The notes under the pieces: generated by a model
What the model saw: the letters and a program-made list of their open reading frames with translations, nothing else
What the model was told of the DNA's origin: nothing
Databases searched by the model: none
Shown here: positions 22,642 to 30,344 of the stretch, one piece after another
Layout of the letters: each line of letters begins with the position of its first letter
Position numbering within the stretch: the stretch's first letter is position 1
NCBI GenBank assembly: GCA_963801475.1
Contig: CAWDEX010000001.1
Span: 1,302,001 to 1,366,000 of the forward strand
Direction: 5' to 3'
Source of the DNA: DAOMFB01 sp963801475
GTDB lineage: Bacteria; Acidobacteriota; Thermoanaerobaculia; UBA5066
DNA: 64,000 nucleotides
Translations under genes and position numbers: made by a program

Positions 22642-22656
22642 AGCGGGTCGCTCTGG

Positions 22657-22662
22657 CAGAAT
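22657..22662 (+). promoter_or_regulatory. -10-like CAGAAT before the GATase-like gene
   Basis: CAGAAT ends eleven bases before ATG 22674. No Shine-Dalgarno is visible in the intervening CCCGGCCCGCC. Confidence 0.3.
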
Positions 22663-22673
22663 CCCGGCCCGCC

Positions 22674-23699
22674 ATGGAACGTCCCTATCAGCGCGTCGCC
22701 AGCATCTGGGTCCCGCCGGGGCTCTCGCTGTCGTACGTCCGCGTCGACGCGCCGGGAGACGAGCCCGCTCCGGAGGCGGGGACGCTGGACGTGGCCGTTC
22801 TCGACATGCACCACGGCTACCCGAACCTCGGCCACCAATCGATCGTCGAGACGATCCTGAACATCGCGCACCAGGAGCGGCAGGAGCGCGGCGGGGCCGT
22901 CCCCGCCGTCCGCGTCATCAGCTACGACGTACGCGGGCGGGGCGCCGTGCCGCGAGGGCGGGCGTCCCGCTTCGCCCTGGTCGTCGGCACCGGCGGCCCG
23001 GGGGCCCTCGACCCCAGGCAGAACGACGGGCGGTCGGCCGGCTCGCAGGGGATCCTCGAAGACCCCTCCTGGGAGGGACCGCTCTTCCGCTTCCTCGACG
23101 ACGTCCTCGCGACGCCGGCGACGGCGATGTGCGCCATCTGCCACTCCTTCGGCGTGCTCGTCCGCTGGGCGGGGATCGCGGAGGCGTTCCTCCGGAGCGA
23201 GCTGAAAGGAGGGAAGAGCCAGGGGGTCGTCGGGAACGTGCTGACGGCCGAGGCCCGCGGCCATCCCTTCTTCTCCGGATTCTGGAACGAGAACAACGGG
23301 CCCGAGATCAGGGTCCTCGACAGCCGCCTCTACGACCTGCTCCCGACGGGCCGGCCGGGGACGCACTTCCTCGCCTTCGAGGCGCCGGGGCCGACCGGCC
23401 TGACCGACGCCGTGACGATGTGCGAGTTCGCCCGCCACGCGGACGGCGTCCTGCCGCGGGTCTGGGGCGTCAACTGCCATCCCGAGATCGGCGACAAGGG
23501 GCTTCAGCGGGAGCGGCTCGACCGGATGGCCGAGCGGGGCGAGGTGACCGAAGAGTGGATCCGGGAGCGGCGCAACGCCCTCGCCGCGTGGGACGAGTCG
23601 GCCCACCACGAGCACTCCCTGCAGCGCACGTCGGCCTGGACCTTCGAGAGGCCCGTCCGCGCCCATCTCGGCCGCGCGCTGGACGAACGGAGAAACTGA
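22674..23699 (+). CDS. Class I glutamine amidotransferase-like protein
   Basis: 341 residues. The core resembles a class I GATase: nucleophile elbow in CAICHSFGVLVRWAG (Cys156) and the His-Glu pair in GVNCHPEIG (His269, Glu271), with a YDVRG/GTGGPG segment at the oxyanion side. Glutaminase or another Cys-hydrolase chemistry is therefore possible. The N-terminal ~45 residues and C-terminal Trp/His-rich tail match no domain I know. The partner synthase is not encoded next door. It stands alone between gpsA and the patatin gene. Specific function is unknown. Confidence 0.75.
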   Translation: MERPYQRVASIWVPPGLSLSYVRVDAPGDEPAPEAGTLDVAVLDMHHGYPNLGHQSIVETILNIAHQERQERGGAVPAVRVISYDVRGRGAVPRGRASRFALVVGTGGPGALDPRQNDGRSAGSQGILEDPSWEGPLFRFLDDVLATPATAMCAICHSFGVLVRWAGIAEAFLRSELKGGKSQGVVGNVLTAEARGHPFFSGFWNENNGPEIRVLDSRLYDLLPTGRPGTHFLAFEAPGPTGLTDAVTMCEFARHADGVLPRVWGVNCHPEIGDKGLQRERLDRMAERGEVTEEWIRERRNALAAWDESAHHEHSLQRTSAWTFERPVRAHLGRALDERRN

Positions 23700-23739
23700 C
23701 GCGAAGCGGCGAGGGCCCGGACGAGTCATGATGTCAGGG

Positions 23740-23776
23740 CGGGGTTCGACCCCGTAACGGGGAGACCCCGAGGAGG
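23740..23776 (+). promoter_or_regulatory. Alternating CGGGG/CCCCG hairpins abutting a Shine-Dalgarno (attenuator-like)
   Basis: Four 5-base arms alternate: CGGGG (23740-23744), CCCCG (23750-23754), CGGGG (23758-23762) and CCCCG (23766-23770), followed at once by AGGAGG (23771-23776) and ATG 23781. Arms 1:2 and 3:4 can pair, or arms 2:3 can pair instead. The 3:4 hairpin touches the ribosome site. This is the layout of a switch controlling translation, but no ligand or partner is known. Confidence 0.4.
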
Positions 23777-23780
23777 GTGT

Positions 23781-24755
23781 ATGTCCTATCGCATCCTCTC
23801 GATCGACGGCGGCGGCGTCCGGGGTGTCATCAGCACGATCCTGATGCAGCGCCTCTCGGCGATGGAGGGCCTCGGGACATGGGTCTCGAAGGCGGATCTC
23901 CTCGCCGGAACCTCGACCGGCGGCCTCCTCGCCCTCGGCCTCGCGGCCGGCTACGACCTTCAGACGATCCGGGACGTCTACGAGAAGGAGTCGGAGGAGA
24001 TCTTCCGGCCCGAACCGGTCGACGTTCTCGACCTCCATCGCGTCATCCGCGCCGGCTACGGGAATCAGGCGCTGACTCGCGTCGTGAAGGGGCTCTTCGG
24101 CAGGCGGAAGCTGAAGGACTTGAAGAAGAACGTTCTCATCACGACGTTCGACCTCGACAACGAGGCGCCGGATCCGGAGGAGCGGCACTGGAAGCCGAAG
24201 CTGTTTCACAATTTCAGTTTCCGGGGCAACGACGGCGAGCAGCTTGCCTGGAAGGTCGCCCTCTACACGAGCGCAGCGCCGACGTTCCTGCCGACGGTGG
24301 ACGGTTACGTGGACGGCGGCGTCTACGCCAACAACCCGTCGATGTGCGCTCTCGCGCAGATCCTCGACGGGCGGTGGAAGGGGCACCGGGAGGTCGGCGA
24401 CGTCGTGATGCTCTCGGTCGGCACGGGGACGGCGCTCTCGTACAAGGAGGGTGCGGAGCACGACTGGGGCTATGCGTGCTGGGTTCGCCCGCTCATCGAC
24501 CTGATGCTGGACGGAGTCACCGGCATCGCCGACTTCCAGTGCGCGCGTCTCCTCGACGAAAAGTACAGGCGGCTCGGCCCGTATTTCCCGCCGGGCGTCC
24601 GCTGGGGCCTCGACGACGCCGCCGGGGTCCCGGACATGGTCGCCTTCGCGGAGAGCTGGAACCCGAAGGAGATCGAGGCCGCAGGGGCCTTTCTTCGCGA
24701 GAAGTGGATTCGGGCCCCACGGGGCGCTTCCCGTAAGGCCCGGAAACGGCGGTGA
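23781..24755 (+). CDS. Patatin-like phospholipase
   Basis: 324 residues from ATG 23781 after AGGAGG. It is a Ser-Asp dyad lipid acyl hydrolase: oxyanion loop GGGVRG (10-15), nucleophile elbow GTSTG (Ser45) and catalytic Asp178 in YVDGGVYANNP. No signal peptide is present, so it is cytosolic or on the inner face of the membrane. The sequence resembles the bacterial patatins that include CBASS effectors, but no CD-NTase, E1/E2 or other defence gene lies nearby, so a housekeeping lipid role is as likely. Its stop overlaps the radical SAM gene (GTGA). Confidence 0.92.
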   Translation: MSYRILSIDGGGVRGVISTILMQRLSAMEGLGTWVSKADLLAGTSTGGLLALGLAAGYDLQTIRDVYEKESEEIFRPEPVDVLDLHRVIRAGYGNQALTRVVKGLFGRRKLKDLKKNVLITTFDLDNEAPDPEERHWKPKLFHNFSFRGNDGEQLAWKVALYTSAAPTFLPTVDGYVDGGVYANNPSMCALAQILDGRWKGHREVGDVVMLSVGTGTALSYKEGAEHDWGYACWVRPLIDLMLDGVTGIADFQCARLLDEKYRRLGPYFPPGVRWGLDDAAGVPDMVAFAESWNPKEIEAAGAFLREKWIRAPRGASRKARKRR

Positions 24756-26005
24756 GGGCCCTCCTCGTCTCGGTGGAGACCGAGCGGCTCGGCATGACCG
24801 TCCTGCCGCTGGGCCTCGGTCTGGTGACGGCGGCCGCCCGGCGGGCCGGTCACGACGTCGAGCTCCTGAACGTCCGCGCCGGGGCCACTCCGGCCGAGTC
24901 GGTCGCGGAGGCGGTGACGCGGTTCCGGCCGGACGTCGTCGGCTTGTCCGTCCGAAACGTCGACGACCAGAACATGCAGAGTCCGCGTTTCCTCCTCCCG
25001 CTCGTCGCGGAGGCGGTCGCGGCGTGCCGGGTCCAAACGGACGCACCGGTCGTCGTCGGCGGAGCCGGGTACAGCATCTTTCCGCGGCAGATCCTCGCCT
25101 TCCTGGGAGCCGACCTCGGCGTGCGAGGCGAAGGCGAGGCGGCGTTCCCCGCGTTGCTCGGCCGCCTCGAGAGCGGAGAAGACGTTTCAGGCCTCCCCGG
25201 CGTGGACGTGGCGGGGCGGCCCGGCGGCGTGCCGCCCGCCCCGACTCGGGATCTCGACGCCTTCCCGCTCCCCGACGAGAGGACCTGGCGATCGGCCGAT
25301 CCCGACGATCCGGAGCTGCTGATCCCGGTCCAAAGCCGCCGCGGCTGTCCGCTCGACTGCTCGTACTGCTCGACGGCGAAGATCGAGGGGCGCCCCCTCC
25401 GCTTCCGGTCGCCCTCGCAGGTGGCCGCGCACATGGTCCGGCTCTGCGAGGCCGGCTTCCACCGGTTCTATTTTGTCGACAACGTCTTCAACCTGCCGCC
25501 GGGGTACGCCCTGTCCCTTTGCCGCGAGATCACGGCTCTCCGCCTCCCGATCGCATGGCGCTGCATCCTCTACCCGCTCGAACTGACCGGGGAGCTGGCC
25601 GACGCCATGGCGGAGGCCGGCTGCGTGGAGGCGAGCCTCGGTTTCGAGAGCGGGAGCGAGCCGGTCCTCGCGGCGATGAAAAAGCGCTTCGGCCCCGGCG
25701 ACGTCCGGGAGGTCTCGGAGGCGCTGGCGCGGCGCGGCATCCGCCGGAACGGGTTCCTGCTCCTCGGCGGCCCCGGCGAGACCCCGGAGACGATCGAACA
25801 GAGCCTCGCGTTCGCCGACTCTCTGCGGCTCGAGAGCCTGAAGATCACCGCCGGAATCCGCGTCTACCCGGGCACCCTTCTCGCGGCGCGGGCGGTCTCC
25901 GACGGCCTGATCGCGGCGGGCGACGACCTTCTGCAGCCGCGCTTCTACGTCGCCCCGGCCGTCCGCGAGGCGCTTCCGCGGCTTCTGGCGGGACGGACGA
26001 ACTGA
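24752..26005 (+). CDS. B12-binding-domain-type radical SAM protein
   Basis: 417 residues from GTG 24752. The N-terminal ~140 residues have the cobalamin-binding Rossmann-like fold pattern (ALLVSVET, PDVVGLSV, VVGGAGYSIF, GEGEAAFPALL) but not the DxHxxG cobalamin motif. The radical SAM core follows with cluster motif RRGCPLDCSYCS (Cys199, Cys203, Cys206), then GFESGSEPVL and GGPGETPET. Such B12-rSAM proteins methylate or rearrange lipids, peptides or cofactors. The gene is translationally coupled to the patatin. Its substrate is unknown, and cobalamin use is doubtful given the missing His motif. Confidence 0.88.
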   Translation: MRALLVSVETERLGMTVLPLGLGLVTAAARRAGHDVELLNVRAGATPAESVAEAVTRFRPDVVGLSVRNVDDQNMQSPRFLLPLVAEAVAACRVQTDAPVVVGGAGYSIFPRQILAFLGADLGVRGEGEAAFPALLGRLESGEDVSGLPGVDVAGRPGGVPPAPTRDLDAFPLPDERTWRSADPDDPELLIPVQSRRGCPLDCSYCSTAKIEGRPLRFRSPSQVAAHMVRLCEAGFHRFYFVDNVFNLPPGYALSLCREITALRLPIAWRCILYPLELTGELADAMAEAGCVEASLGFESGSEPVLAAMKKRFGPGDVREVSEALARRGIRRNGFLLLGGPGETPETIEQSLAFADSLRLESLKITAGIRVYPGTLLAARAVSDGLIAAGDDLLQPRFYVAPAVREALPRLLAGRTN

Positions 26006-26023
26006 TTCCGCCCCGCGGCGGCC

Positions 26024-26341
26024 TCAGAGCTTCCCGTGCAGGTCGCAGTGGTCGCCGTGGGGGTGGTGGAGGGACCCTCCTACGGCGAAATCCGTGTGGT
26101 CGCCGTGGGGGACGGCCTCGTGCCCGCAGCCCGGAGCGTGCCGGTCGTCGCACTCCACAGGGGCGCAGGCGCCGGGGCGGCTCCGGTTCACGTCGAGGCG
26201 GTGCTCGTCGGCGTGTCCCTCGTGGGGGGCGTGGAGGTGTCCGTCGTGCAGGTAGTCCGCGTGGTCGCCGTGGCGGACCTCCCGGTGCCCGCAGCCTGGG
26301 CCATGCCGGTGCTCGTGCTGGTCGTGCTCGCTGCAGGTCAT
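26024..26341 (-). CDS. Histidine-rich metal-binding protein with two repeats
   Basis: 105 residues, of which 22 are His. Two copies of a ~35-residue unit are present: H-PGCGH-EV-HGDHADYL-DGHLH-PH-GH (13-47) and HAPGCGHEAVPHGDHTDF---SLHHPHGDHCD (68-101), joined by a linker with three Cys. There is no signal peptide, so it is cytosolic. Similar small His-rich proteins in other bacteria sit beside zinc importers. Here a ZnuABC set begins 1 kb away, so zinc storage or delivery is a fair inference. It is divergent from the HEAT-repeat gene and convergent with the radical SAM gene. Confidence 0.8.
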   Translation of the reverse strand: MTCSEHDQHEHRHGPGCGHREVRHGDHADYLHDGHLHAPHEGHADEHRLDVNRSRPGACAPVECDDRHAPGCGHEAVPHGDHTDFAVGGSLHHPHGDHCDLHGKL

Positions 26342-26427
26342 CGTCGGATCCTCTGAATCGTCTCCCCGGAAGGAACCGGCGTCAACCCTTCCCGGCGGCG
26401 CTAAGATGAAGCCCAGGGGGTGTCGTC

Positions 26428-27210
26428 ATGAGCGTCATCGCCAGCGACCCCATCAGGACCCTCCTCGCCAGCGACGATCCCGAAAAGCTCCGCCAGGGGC
26501 TCGCGCTCGTCCGCGAGGAGATCGCCCGCGTCGGTTCCCACGAGGCACGTCCGCTCTTCGAACTCGTCTCGACGCTCTTCTACATCGACCCTCTCGACCG
26601 GCCCGATCTCGTCCCCATCCTCGACGAGGCGGTGGACCTCGTCGTCGGCTTCGGCGAGTGGGTGATCCCGGGTCTGGTCGAGAGGCTCGACGCGGGAGAC
26701 GTCAAGGCGCAGATCGCGGCGGGACACGCCCTCGGCCGGATCGGGGCCGACGCCATCCGGCCGCTGCTCGAGGAGTACGCGGTCGCGACCGACGACTCGC
26801 ATCGGGCCTTCATCCTGTACGCTCTCGGGAAGATCCGCTCCCCGAAGGTCGTCGCGGCCGCGAAGCTGGCCATCGAGGGAGCGGCCTCGCCGGATCTCGA
26901 GCTGCGCGACACGGCGACCCGCGTCCTCGGGCGGCTCGCGTCGGCGATCCCTCCGTCGGAGATGCCCGAGGGGCTCCGGCAGGAGATCCTCGCCCGGCTC
27001 GAGGCCAACCTCTCGGACCGGAACACCGGGGTGAGGGCGAAGGCGATCCGGAGCCTCGGGAAGATGGCCCGGCAGGGGCACCTTCGGCCGGCGGAGCGCG
27101 ACGTCTTCAGGAAGGCGTGTCATCTCATCGTCGGAGACGACGAGACCTTCGACTGGGATCGGGCCTTCGTCATCCGGCGGGAGGCCGAAGAGGCCCTGCG
27201 CCAGCTCTGA
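26428..27210 (+). CDS. HEAT-repeat protein
   Basis: 260 residues made of helical pairs of HEAT type: VKAQIAAGHALGRIGADAIRPLLEEY, a second HRAFILYALGKI, and ELRDTATRVLGRLA and GVRAKAIRSLGKMA repeats. It has no signal peptide, membrane segment or catalytic motif and is probably a cytosolic protein-binding scaffold. TAAGAT at 26402-26407 could be its -10, with CAGGGGGTG as a possible Shine-Dalgarno before ATG 26428. It lies 60 bases ahead of the znuA-like gene. A functional link to zinc is not shown. Confidence 0.85.
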   Translation: MSVIASDPIRTLLASDDPEKLRQGLALVREEIARVGSHEARPLFELVSTLFYIDPLDRPDLVPILDEAVDLVVGFGEWVIPGLVERLDAGDVKAQIAAGHALGRIGADAIRPLLEEYAVATDDSHRAFILYALGKIRSPKVVAAAKLAIEGAASPDLELRDTATRVLGRLASAIPPSEMPEGLRQEILARLEANLSDRNTGVRAKAIRSLGKMARQGHLRPAERDVFRKACHLIVGDDETFDWDRAFVIRREAEEALRQL

Positions 27211-27256
27211 CGGCGTCCCGGGGACCGCTTCGCTTGAGGAAACGGGGGCCCACCCC

Positions 27257-27262
27257 GACAAT
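27257..27262 (+). promoter_or_regulatory. -10-like GACAAT before znuA-like gene
   Basis: GACAAT ends seven bases before ATG 27270. It overlaps an alternative in-frame ATG at 27261, which favours the 27270 start. No recognisable Zur palindrome was found by eye. Confidence 0.35.
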
Positions 27263-27269
27263 GCGACCG

Positions 27270-28166
27270 ATGCCCCGCCTCGCGGCCCTCCTGTCCGCCC
27301 TCGTGCTCGCGGCCTGCTCCTCTCCGGCCCCCGCGTCGCGGCGGCCCGTCGCCGCCGCGACGATTCCGCCTCTCGCGGACCTCGTGGCCCGCGTCGCGGG
27401 CCCGGGGTGGGACGTCCGTACGCTGGTTCCCGCGGGCACGTCGCCTCACGTCTTCGAGCCGACTCCGAGGGAAGTCCGCCTCGTCGCCCCGGCGCGGCTC
27501 GTGGCGACGGTCGGAGCGGGGTACGACGCCTGGGCGGCGAAGCTGGCCGCGGCCTGCGCGTCGCAGGCGAGGCTGTTCGACGCGGGCCGGGCGGCGGGGA
27601 TCGAGGCGGCGGAAGGGGGCGAGGCCCACGGCGGGCACGAGCACGGCGATCTCGGACACGACCCGCACTGGTGGCTTTCGCCGGTGCTGGCGGCGAAGAT
27701 TCTCCCGTCGCTTGCCGCCGAATTCGCGACGCTCGATCCGGACGGCGCCGCCGGGTACCGGGAGCGCGCGGCGGGGCTCGCCGACGGGCTCCGTCGCCTC
27801 GACGCGGAGTTGGAGAAGACCCTCCGGCCCGTGGCCGGATCGCCCATCGTCACCGCGCACGCCGCCTGGGGATATTTCGCCGACCGGTACGGGCTGAAGC
27901 CGGCGGCGTCCATCGAGCCCGCTCCGGGGCGGGAGCCGTCGCCGCGGGAGATCCGGGACCTCGTCCTGGTGGCGCGCCGCGAGGGGCTCAGGACGCTCTT
28001 CACGGAGCCGCAGTTCCCGGAGGACGCCGCGCGCGTCGTGGCGAACGAGGCGGGACTCCGGATCGCGACCGTCGATCCGATCGGCGGCCCACCGGGGCGC
28101 GCGAGGTACGAGGAGCTCCTGCGGTTCAACGCCCGCGCCTTCCTTGACGGGCTGGGGGCCCGGTGA
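27270..28166 (+). CDS. znuA: Zinc/manganese ABC transporter substrate-binding lipoprotein (ZnuA-like)
   Basis: 298 residues from ATG 27270 (27261 is possible). The lipoprotein signal ends at LAAC (lipid-attached Cys at about residue 16). It is a cluster A-I metal-binding protein: TSPHVFEPTP gives one ligand His. A His-rich loop (HGGHEHGDLGHDPHWW), typical of zinc rather than manganese binders, sits about residue 115-130. TAHAAWGYFADRYG supplies another His. It starts the operon with the ATPase and permease that follow, with GTGA and ATGA overlaps. It would deliver Zn2+ to the inner-membrane permease. Confidence 0.93.
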   Translation: MPRLAALLSALVLAACSSPAPASRRPVAAATIPPLADLVARVAGPGWDVRTLVPAGTSPHVFEPTPREVRLVAPARLVATVGAGYDAWAAKLAAACASQARLFDAGRAAGIEAAEGGEAHGGHEHGDLGHDPHWWLSPVLAAKILPSLAAEFATLDPDGAAGYRERAAGLADGLRRLDAELEKTLRPVAGSPIVTAHAAWGYFADRYGLKPAASIEPAPGREPSPREIRDLVLVARREGLRTLFTEPQFPEDAARVVANEAGLRIATVDPIGGPPGRARYEELLRFNARAFLDGLGAR

Positions 28167-28831
28167 GCGTCGGGATCCGCTTCGAGGGGATCGCCGCCTC
28201 GCTCGGGGGCCGGCCGGTCCTTCAGAATGTCTCGTTCACCGTACCCCCCGGCGTCCGGACCGCCCTGGTCGGGCCGAACGGCGGCGGCAAGACGACGCTC
28301 ATCCGCCTCCTCGTCGGAGCGCTCGAAGCGGATTCGGGCCGCGTCACGTTCGTCGACGCAGCGGGACGCGAAGTGCCGAAGCCGCGGATCGGCTACCTCT
28401 CGCAGCGATCGACGCTGTCGCCCCGTGCACCGGTCTCCGGGATCGACCTCGTGGCCCTGTCGCTCGACCCGCGTCCCGGGATCGGGCGGCGGGAGGCGGC
28501 GCGGACCGAGGCTCGCGCCGCGCTCCTCCGCGCCGGCCTTCCCGAGGAGACGCTGGATCGCCCGGTCGGGAAGCTCTCCGGCGGGCAGCGCCAGCGGGTC
28601 CTTCTCGCGCGGGCGCTCGCGGGGGGACCGGCGATCCTCGTCCTCGACGAGCCCGACACGGCGCTCGACGCGAAGGGGCTCATGTCCCTTCGCCGCGTCA
28701 TCGCCGAGGAGGCGGAGGCGGGACGGACCATTCTCTTCGTATCGCACGACACCGACTCGATGGGGGGGGCGGACGCCCTCTTCCGGGTCGACGGCGGCGT
28801 GACGGAGGAGCCCGTGGAGGCGCCGCGATGA
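28163..28831 (+). CDS. znuC: Zinc ABC transporter ATP-binding protein
   Basis: 222 residues from GTG 28163 (GTGA overlap with znuA). Walker A GPNGGGKTT (about 38-46), signature LSGGQRQRVLLARAL and Walker B ILVLDEPD are present. Size and context match ZnuC/MntB-type ATPases that energise metal import. It overlaps the permease by ATGA. Confidence 0.94.
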   Translation: MSVGIRFEGIAASLGGRPVLQNVSFTVPPGVRTALVGPNGGGKTTLIRLLVGALEADSGRVTFVDAAGREVPKPRIGYLSQRSTLSPRAPVSGIDLVALSLDPRPGIGRREAARTEARAALLRAGLPEETLDRPVGKLSGGQRQRVLLARALAGGPAILVLDEPDTALDAKGLMSLRRVIAEEAEAGRTILFVSHDTDSMGGADALFRVDGGVTEEPVEAPR

Positions 28832-29631
28832 CGGAGTTTCTGGCCTTCCCGTTCTTCCAGCGGGCGCTCGTGGCGGGCGTCGTCGCGGCGGTTCTCTGCG
28901 GCGCTCTCTCGTTCTTCGTCCTGCTCCGGCGGCTCGCCTTCGCCGGGTCGGGCGTGGCGCACGCGGCGTTCGGGGGCGTGGCGCTCGCGACGCTCGCGGG
29001 CCTCCCTCCCGGCTTCGGCGCGCTCGCGGCGGCGCTGGTCGTGGCCGGGGCCGCGGCGCGTGCCTCGGATGCGTCCGGGATTTCCGAGGACGCCGCCATC
29101 GGCGTGTCGACCGTCGCCGCGATGGCGGTCGGCGTCGTCGCGCTCGGCTTCGTGAAGACGAACATCGACCTCTTCGGCCTGCTCTTCGGGAACATCCTGA
29201 CGGTGGCGCCGTCCGACCTCGCGCTCCTCGCGGCGGCGGCGGCGGCCGTCCTCGCCGTCTTCGCGGCCTGGTTCCGGCCGCTCCTCCTCGCCTCGGTCGA
29301 CGAGGACGGGGCCCGCGCCGCCGGCGTGAACGTCGGGGCGATGCGTCTCCTCGTCCTCGTCCTGATCTCGGTCACGGTCGTCGTGGCGCTGAAGGTCGTC
29401 GGGATCCTCCTCGTCTCGGCCCTTCTCGTCCTCCCGGGCGCCACGGCACGGACCCTCTTCGACCGGTGGCCCGGGCTCCTCCTGGGCTCGATCGCAGCGG
29501 CGCTCGTCATGGTGCTGGGCGGGCTTCTCCTCTCCGTGGCGCTGAACGTGGCGTCGGGCGCGGCGATCATCCTGACGGGCGCCGTCGTCTTCGTCGCGGC
29601 CTTTCTCGGGACCCGGCGCCACCGCGACTGA
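28828..29631 (+). CDS. znuB: Zinc ABC transporter permease, ABC-3 family
   Basis: 267 residues from ATG 28828 (the frame is open further upstream, but this start overlaps the ATPase stop). About eight hydrophobic segments are visible. The ABC-3 family motifs GSGVAHAAFGGVALA (coupling region) and LLVSALLVLPGATAR are present. It completes the first metal importer. Confidence 0.93.
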   Translation: MTEFLAFPFFQRALVAGVVAAVLCGALSFFVLLRRLAFAGSGVAHAAFGGVALATLAGLPPGFGALAAALVVAGAAARASDASGISEDAAIGVSTVAAMAVGVVALGFVKTNIDLFGLLFGNILTVAPSDLALLAAAAAAVLAVFAAWFRPLLLASVDEDGARAAGVNVGAMRLLVLVLISVTVVVALKVVGILLVSALLVLPGATARTLFDRWPGLLLGSIAAALVMVLGGLLLSVALNVASGAAIILTGAVVFVAAFLGTRRHRD

Positions 29632-29639
29632 TTCTCGAC

Positions 29640-29645
29640 TAGACT
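29640..29645 (+). promoter_or_regulatory. -10-like TAGACT of sod
   Basis: TAGACT lies 32 bases before ATG 29678, giving a leadered transcript with AAAGGAG (29667-29673) as Shine-Dalgarno. Confidence 0.4.
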
Positions 29646-29677
29646 CGGGGCGAGCGATCAGAGCGAAAGGAGCCTCA

Positions 29678-30277
29678 ATGATCGAACTTCCCCCCCTCCC
29701 GTACCCCGACAACGCCCTCGCCCCGGACATCTCCTCCAACACCCTGTCGTTCCATTACGGAAAGCACCACAAGGCGTACGTGGACAACACGAACAAGATG
29801 CTCGCCGGGACCGACCTGGCCGACGCCTCGCTCGAGGCGATCGTCAAGGCCGCCGCCGGCAAGCCCGACAAGGCGGGGCTCTTCAACAATTCCGCGCAGG
29901 TCTGGAACCACACCTTCTACTGGAAGAGCATGCGCCCCAAGGGGGGCGGAGCGCCGTCCGGAAAGCTCAAGGAGAAGATCGAAGCCGACTTCGGCGGCCT
30001 CGAGAACTTCAAGAAGGAGTTTGCGAACGCCGGAGCCACGCAGTTCGGCAGCGGCTGGGCGTGGCTGGTCCTCGACGGCGGCAAGCTCAAGTGCGTCAAG
30101 ACGCCGAACGCCGAGACCCCCCTGACGACGGCGGCCAGGCCCCTTCTCACGATGGACGTCTGGGAGCACGCCTACTACCTCGACTGGCAAAACCGCCGGC
30201 CGGACTACATCACGGCGTTTCTCGAGCGGCTCGTCAACTGGGAGTTCGCCGCGGAGAATCTCGCGAAGGCGGGCTGA
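29678..30277 (+). CDS. sodB: Superoxide dismutase, Fe type
   Basis: 199 residues. Metal ligands His26 (FHYGKHH), His78 (QVWNHTFYW), Asp160 and His164 (DVWEHAYYLDW) are all present. Gln74 in the AQVWNH segment and the FGSGWAWL loop favour the iron form. There is no signal peptide, so it is cytosolic. A good AAAGGAG Shine-Dalgarno precedes ATG 29678, and a strong terminator follows. It sits between two metal importers, where oxidative stress and metal supply are often linked. Confidence 0.96.
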   Translation: MIELPPLPYPDNALAPDISSNTLSFHYGKHHKAYVDNTNKMLAGTDLADASLEAIVKAAAGKPDKAGLFNNSAQVWNHTFYWKSMRPKGGGAPSGKLKEKIEADFGGLENFKKEFANAGATQFGSGWAWLVLDGGKLKCVKTPNAETPLTTAARPLLTMDVWEHAYYLDWQNRRPDYITAFLERLVNWEFAAENLAKAG

Positions 30278-30300
30278 CGTCGTTCGCGACGCCGATTCGG

Positions 30301-30327
30301 GAAGGGCCGGCCTCGTGCCGGCCCTTC
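30301..30327. terminator. Bidirectional rho-independent terminator
   Basis: GAAGGGCCGGC (30301-30311) pairs perfectly over 11 bp with GCCGGCCCTTC (30317-30327) around a CTCGT loop, followed by TTGTCGTCG. It lies between the convergent sodB and the ABC-3 permease ending at 30345, and can serve both. Confidence 0.85.
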
Positions 30328-30344
30328 TTGTCGTCGTCTGCCGG

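Noticed and set aside
23740..23754. GGGGTTCGACCCC resembling a tRNA T-arm
   Set aside because: The loop is five bases, not seven, and no acceptor, D or anticodon arms can be built around it.
23781..24755. Patatin as a CBASS-type defence effector
   Set aside because: No CD-NTase, HORMA/TRIP13, E1/E2 or other defence gene in the neighbourhood; housekeeping genes on both sides.
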